Position numbers and translations under genes: made by a program. Positions 59,581 to 64,000 of a stretch of DNA of 64,000 nucleotides are shown piece after piece. Below the pieces are notes generated by a model. That model did no database searches, was not told where the DNA came from, and saw only the letters and a list, made by a program, of their open reading frames with translations. Position 1 is the first letter of the stretch. Every line of letters starts with the position of its first letter. The DNA is from Nostoc sp. T09. Lineage in GTDB: Bacteria > Cyanobacteriota > Cyanobacteriia > Cyanobacteriales > Nostocaceae. The stretch covers positions 1 through 64,000 of the forward strand of contig NZ_MTAV01000053.1 of NCBI RefSeq assembly GCF_002154695.1, in the 5' to 3' direction.

Positions 59581-61923
59581 TTAAAAAATAAAATCAGCTA
59601 TATTAACCGCAGTGACTCCTGTGAGAGTGATGCTACCACCATTTAAAGAGGTGAGATCTAAATTTAGATTACAATTGTTCAGCGAAGCGAGTTTATCCTT
59701 GGCATTGATAACACCATCACTATTACTGTCCAAAGTGCCTTTAGTTAGAATCAGTTGGCTGAGGTCAATTTTGTCTTGATATTTACAAAAGTCGCTAATG
59801 GTATCGTTACCAAACTTAGCACCAAAGATGAACCGATCCTTTCCTCCATCACCAGTTAACCAATCATCACCTCTACCACCAGTAATCAAATCATTGCCAC
59901 AACCGCCACAAATCGTATCATTGCCATCGAAACCAGATAAAGTATCACCACAATTTCCGCCTTTAATTACATCATCAAAACGAGTGCCAATAATCGTATT
60001 GCTGGCATTTTCATTACCTCGCAAAGTAAAAACCGGAATTGGATTGGAAACAATCAGATTTTGGAAGGAAAAATCCAGGTTCGCCCCACTTTTTTTGGAT
60101 GCGAAAGTCACTTGATTCACATTACTATCAATCGTAATGCTGGAAACTAACCAGTTATTTTTATAACCGCCTAATTCTTGCAATCGGGTGTGAATTTTAC
60201 CATCTCCATTAGAATCTAATATTTTAATGTTGACTCCAGTAGGAATGGTAAAATTAAAAGAATTGAAGGCAGCTTGTAAGTCAGTAAAGAATGAACCCTT
60301 GGACTTGCTGTTACTATCAGTAAGAACTACACCTTTATCCGTCACTAAGAGATTGACAAAATTGTTGATTCCTGGAGTAAGTTGACCCGCATCAAAGGTT
60401 AGGCCTTCTGTTTGAATGCCATTATTGAAAGTAAATAAACCGTTAGCATAATGGTCACGACTATAAACACCATCTTGAACAAAAGCAGCAAGTGCGTTGA
60501 TGACTGCTTGTTCATCTTGAGTGTTGGCTAAATTTCCATCAGATCCTAAATTATTCCAAGCCGCTAAATCAGCTAAATAGTTGGGATCGGTACTTTTAAC
60601 CCACGTTGCTGTAAATCCTGCAATACCTGTATTACCATTTGGTAAAAATTCTGATTGATTATAGTAAGGATAACCGAGGCTTATAGAACCAAAATCTGGG
60701 TCGGGATTAAGGAAAAAAGAGCCATTAGAATTGTTGGGATTATTGAGATTTTCAACAGAATAAACTTGAAATGGCTGTCCGTTATTTAATGTCCCCTGAA
60801 GTTTATAAGTAGAGACATCTAACCTACTATTTGCTGCAATTGTGCCGGAATTCAGATTTTTTCCGTTGACGGCAACAATTTCGGCATTATTAGTAACATT
60901 TAAAAAGCCGAAATTTACTCTATCTTGACTTACGTCTTTTTGAACATTGTAATTAAGAAAGAATGTCCCATTAAAAGGGGTTTCATAGTATTCAGGCAGA
61001 TCTGTATTTATATCACTTGTGTCAGGATTAATCGTTCCTAATCTGCCTGACAAATTAATAGGAGTAATGTAATCATTACTGACTTTAGCATTGACGGTAA
61101 TGGTTTTTGATTTACCTGAGGCAATATTGTTAAATAAAACCTCGACTGTTTGCGCATTATTATCCGTGTCAATACTTGTGCCACCATCAAGATTAGAAAA
61201 ACTGACGAAATCTAGTCCAATAGGCAGCTTTTGCCTGAGATCGTCAACAATTTTTACTTCTTTGGCATTAGCAAAACCATTATTACTTACAGTAATCGTA
61301 AAGCTAACATTATCGCCAGGAAGTGCAATAAACTGATCTGCTATGCCATCTCCGTTGTTATCAATGGCTTGTTTAAGATTGGTAAATGATTGTTGATTAA
61401 CAAGGGTAAATTTTGTGTCTAAAGCCAGCTTGACGACAGGTGCAAGCACACTTGTATAGTCATCTTCAGTCGGTTTGTGATTATTGACAACTGAATCTGG
61501 GTCTTTCTGATTAGCCGCAATAATTTCTGCAACATTGGTGTAAGCAGAAGCGCTAGCTGCTTTCAGAACTGTACCCGTCAGAGTCAAGGTTGCATTACAT
61601 CCTGATGCGAGACAACCAACATTCCATATACCAGTTTTGCTGTCATAACTTCCAACATTAGGTTGAGCACTGACAAAGCTAAAACCAGAAGGTAGTAAAT
61701 CTTTTATTTTCACCCCTGTTGCATTGGCTGAACCGCTATTCTTCAATGTCAGGGTAAAAATAGCTTGATTGCCTACTAATAAGGAAGTATCAGATATCTT
61801 TTGGCTAAGTGATAAATCAGCTAGTAAAGGTTTACACTTACCTTTATCTCTACCTTTTGATGAAAAATCAAACTTTTGGGAACGATGAGATGAATCAGAG
61901 AATTTAGAACTTTGATTAGTCAT
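59581..61923 (-). CDS. DUF11 and calcium-binding-repeat surface protein
   Basis: The ATG at 61923 (MTNQSSK) gives 780 residues; a longer frame from 61989 is rejected. Two DUF11-type beta domains lie at about 20-130 and 190-290 (TLTLKNSGSANATGVKI, FTITVSNNGFANAKEVKI). A large beta-rich middle region contains an Asn/Asp-rich DSNGDGK calcium loop. Hemolysin-type GGxGxDxxxG repeats sit at about 640-705 (SGFDGNDTICGGCGNDLITG) with unusual cysteines. A dockerin/EF-like DSNSDGVINAKDK ends the chain. No N-terminal signal is visible, so type I secretion is plausible. It lies 30 bp upstream of the haemagglutinin, likely one transcript. Confidence 0.82.
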   Translation of the reverse strand: MTNQSSKFSDSSHRSQKFDFSSKGRDKGKCKPLLADLSLSQKISDTSLLVGNQAIFTLTLKNSGSANATGVKIKDLLPSGFSFVSAQPNVGSYDSKTGIWNVGCLASGCNATLTLTGTVLKAASASAYTNVAEIIAANQKDPDSVVNNHKPTEDDYTSVLAPVVKLALDTKFTLVNQQSFTNLKQAIDNNGDGIADQFIALPGDNVSFTITVSNNGFANAKEVKIVDDLRQKLPIGLDFVSFSNLDGGTSIDTDNNAQTVEVLFNNIASGKSKTITVNAKVSNDYITPINLSGRLGTINPDTSDINTDLPEYYETPFNGTFFLNYNVQKDVSQDRVNFGFLNVTNNAEIVAVNGKNLNSGTIAANSRLDVSTYKLQGTLNNGQPFQVYSVENLNNPNNSNGSFFLNPDPDFGSISLGYPYYNQSEFLPNGNTGIAGFTATWVKSTDPNYLADLAAWNNLGSDGNLANTQDEQAVINALAAFVQDGVYSRDHYANGLFTFNNGIQTEGLTFDAGQLTPGINNFVNLLVTDKGVVLTDSNSKSKGSFFTDLQAAFNSFNFTIPTGVNIKILDSNGDGKIHTRLQELGGYKNNWLVSSITIDSNVNQVTFASKKSGANLDFSFQNLIVSNPIPVFTLRGNENASNTIIGTRFDDVIKGGNCGDTLSGFDGNDTICGGCGNDLITGGRGDDWLTGDGGKDRFIFGAKFGNDTISDFCKYQDKIDLSQLILTKGTLDSNSDGVINAKDKLASLNNCNLNLDLTSLNGGSITLTGVTAVNIADFIF

Positions 61924-62917
61924 AAGAACTATTGAGTGAGTCAGCGCCAATATTTCCCAGCATGAAGCATGGGTAAAAGAAAAAGTCAAGAGTGATACCC
62001 TTCACCCTTCACTAATTAACTAAAAGTATCCTTAGAAATCTCGGTTACCCAAGCAAAACCTACCTAACCTTTGAGGTAGGTTTTGCTTTGCAGTACGTGG
62101 ATTTGAAACCCTCAATTTTTTGTTAGTCCGTGTAAGCGAAAAGAGTTTGATCGAGAGCAAATTATATTTACTCCTTAGTTTGCAAATATCCGCTTACTTG
62201 GATGTTAATAACAAAATTTTATAAATATCCTCGTACTCCTCAGACATCCTCTAAAAAGTCTTGTGAGATCTCCCTAGAAATCTTGGGAAACAAAATACAC
62301 AAAATTAGTATTTTTTAACATAAAAATACTAAAAAAATTGGATATGTACAAGGCTTTATATGAAGTGGTGCATTCATAATAGGCACACAAAAAATACTCT
62401 TTTTAGTTATTAAAGCACAATGTAATGTAATTCTAAAAATTTAGATAATATCTTTAAAGAGACTGTTTAACAGGATGTTATATAAAAAAAATGTTAAGTA
62501 GTTAGTTTTGGCAACACAAGTATGTATACCAAATTATTTATCTATTGAAATCACCTCTAAGGCTTATGCAGTATGGATAAAGAGAAAAATTAATTTTGTT
62601 GAGTAACTAGCTCTTTATATTACTTTGGGAAGAGAAAAATCTGTTCTTATTGAAAACTTCATATTGATGAAGCAGTGCTGAGTAAGCGAATGTAATATCG
62701 GCGAAACCTGCCGATATCACTTATTGCTGAGTCCGCTGGCTCTAGACTATGTACTCAACACTACTGAATGCAAGTTTCCTTGTCTGCGCTCTTTAATTAT
62801 TTGTTGTTATCCCATTTAGGAAACACAACATATTTAAAGAATCAGAGAAAAAGCTGTGGCATCATCCGAAAATTAGCTTTTTTCTCAAGTTAAAGGAATA
62901 GTATACGTTACGACTTC
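61924..62917. other. AT-rich intergenic region with two strong hairpins
   Basis: About 1 kb without a credible ORF. It holds a 15-bp perfect hairpin AAGCAAAACCTACCT/AGGTAGGTTTTGCTT (62051-62088, 8-nt loop), about 130 bp upstream of the DUF11 gene start. It also holds an 8-bp hairpin ATATCGGC/GCCGATAT (62695-62717) flanked by TGCTGAGT direct repeats. Long A/T runs lie in between. The first hairpin could be a leader structure or a terminator of unknown transcript. Confidence 0.55.
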
Positions 62918-64000
62918 TCAATTAAAAGTTGATTGAGTGGTAGTATCAACTGCTAACCTTTTAGGCACATCGGACACAGCAGAACGAACTACATTAATAA
63001 AGTTTTGGGCGTAACGTTGCGTTGAAAAATCGAGAGCGCGTTGTCGTGCTGCTACTCCGATAGTATGGGTTAATTCTGGATCTTCCAGATAGCGGAGAAT
63101 GGCGATCGCTAATGCATCCGCATCACCGTAAGGTGTTAGTAGTCCATTGACACCATCTGTAATAATTTCTGTGGGACCGCCAGCATTACCAGCAATCACA
63201 GGTTTACCAAGTGCCATCGCCTCAATAATTACAATACCAAATGGCTCTTTGTCGGAAGCGTGTACAAAGATATCCATCGCCTGCGTCCACTCAGGAACAT
63301 TGCGCTGTAACCCAACCATAAAAACGCGATCGCTCAAGCCCAAAGCTGCTATTTGCGTTTTTAAGAAGCCTTCATAATCAGGTTCTAAATCGTGCTTACC
63401 GCCAACGACTACACAGTGAGCATCAGGATATTTCTGCAAAATTTGCGGCATTGCATCTACTAAAACATGCATTCCCTTCCATGTTTGCAATCGCCCCACA
63501 ATCCCAATCAAAGGCCCGTGGATCGGTAGGCCCAACTTCATCCGCGCTTCCATTGGCGAAGGAAGAACATTAGGCTCGAAGCGGTCTAAAGCTACACCTG
63601 GATATACCAGAGGCGTTGGTCTATGAGGCCAAATCTTTGCCTGCGCTTCCTGACCATCTTGAGAGAGAGTTACGATCGCACGAGCAGGTAATAACGTCGC
63701 CAGCCTCACCAACCAAGACTTACCATCCGGTACTTCTAGTTGATACCACACAGCAGGTAATCCAGCTGCGATCGCGGCCATTCCTCCATAGATATGAGTA
63801 ATCCACATCCAGTTGGCGATCGCATCTACATGTTCGCGCCTAGCGATCAAAGCTATCTGAAAAACCGTACTAATCAAACGGTGAACTTGGCGCAGGCGAC
63901 CACTTGCAATCACTCTTGTATCAATACCGAGCGACCTTACTTGTTCTACCATTGGGCCGTCTTCTAAAAATATCGCCAACCATTCAATACCCGCTTGTCG
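62918..64000 (-). CDS. GT4 family glycosyltransferase, 5' end beyond window
   Basis: The open frame has no stop before the right edge, and the sequence GIEWLAIFLEDGPM reads as an internal GT-B strand, so the gene starts outside. The visible part is 361 residues. The GT4 motifs are VGRLQTWKGMHVLVDAM, FVHASDKEPFGIVIIEAMALGKPVIA (the Glu-x7-Glu pair) and GGPTEIITDGVNGLL. It transfers a sugar from a nucleotide donor, probably in exopolysaccharide or lipid glycan synthesis. The acceptor is unknown. Confidence 0.88.
   Translation of the reverse strand, partial: RQAGIEWLAIFLEDGPMVEQVRSLGIDTRVIASGRLRQVHRLISTVFQIALIARREHVDAIANWMWITHIYGGMAAIAAGLPAVWYQLEVPDGKSWLVRLATLLPARAIVTLSQDGQEAQAKIWPHRPTPLVYPGVALDRFEPNVLPSPMEARMKLGLPIHGPLIGIVGRLQTWKGMHVLVDAMPQILQKYPDAHCVVVGGKHDLEPDYEGFLKTQIAALGLSDRVFMVGLQRNVPEWTQAMDIFVHASDKEPFGIVIIEAMALGKPVIAGNAGGPTEIITDGVNGLLTPYGDADALAIAILRYLEDPELTHTIGVAARQRALDFSTQRYAQNFINVVRSAVSDVPKRLAVDTTTQSTFN

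Overview
The window looks like chromosome of a filamentous, heterocyst-forming cyanobacterium of the Nostoc/Anabaena group. The evidence is: a tandem array of NsiR1-type small RNA units with heterocyst-type (TCCGGA) promoters at the left edge; many HIP1 octamers (GCGATCGC); a P-II protein with the cyanobacterial Ser49 site; the NTRC thioredoxin reductase-thioredoxin fusion; several cyanobacterial small-protein families; Uma2 nucleases; two-partner-secretion adhesins; and short heptamer-type and hairpin-type intergenic repeats.

Layout. 1-610: five NsiR1 units of about 132 bp each. 1148-27387: mostly housekeeping genes, namely a thioredoxin-like protein, a subtilase, thiD, glnB, an XTP pyrophosphatase, a phosphohexomutase, a chromosomal ParM/ParR-like pair, DedA, a Gfo/Idh/MocA oxidoreductase, queC, a CNNM/CBS protein, tRNA-Ile2(CAU), pyrE, thiC with a TPP riboswitch, an RluE-type pseudouridine synthase, a PAS histidine kinase, and a signalling pair (zinc-ribbon PP2C phosphatase and FHA-Ser/Thr kinase). 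28311-46346: a surface-glycan region. An overlapping operon contains PseB, PseC, an aldo/keto reductase, a methyltransferase, a CMP-sugar synthetase, a class III aminotransferase, a PseG-PseH fusion and PseI, which is a full predicted pseudaminic-acid-type nonulosonate pathway. It is followed by a 2182-residue multi-domain glycosyltransferase and, convergently, a TPR-GT41 (SPINDLY-like) glycosyltransferase. 46539-52954: a type IV pilin-like protein, Uma2, NTRC, an Uma2 remnant, cysK, a [2Fe-2S] protein and small cyanobacterial proteins. 53237-61923: three minus-strand genes for a TPR-CHAT protease-like protein, a large TpsA-type haemagglutinin and a DUF11/calcium-binding-repeat protein. The right edge cuts through a GT4 glycosyltransferase.

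How the genes may work together. PseB, PseC, the acetyltransferase and hydrolase halves of the fusion, PseI and the SpsF/PseF-like enzyme would convert UDP-GlcNAc to a CMP-activated nonulosonate. The giant glycosyltransferase is placed to use it or to build the glycan carrying it. The GT41 protein and a pilin lie next door, so protein glycosylation is a possible but unproven role. The CHAT/adhesin/Ca-repeat trio looks like a cell-surface or secreted module. The parts that most merit a second look are the NsiR1 array, the PseG-PseH fusion operon with its giant glycosyltransferase, the chromosomal ParM/ParR pair, and several long perfect hairpins in the intergenic DNA.

All assignments come from reading the sequence and translated proteins. 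No database search was run.
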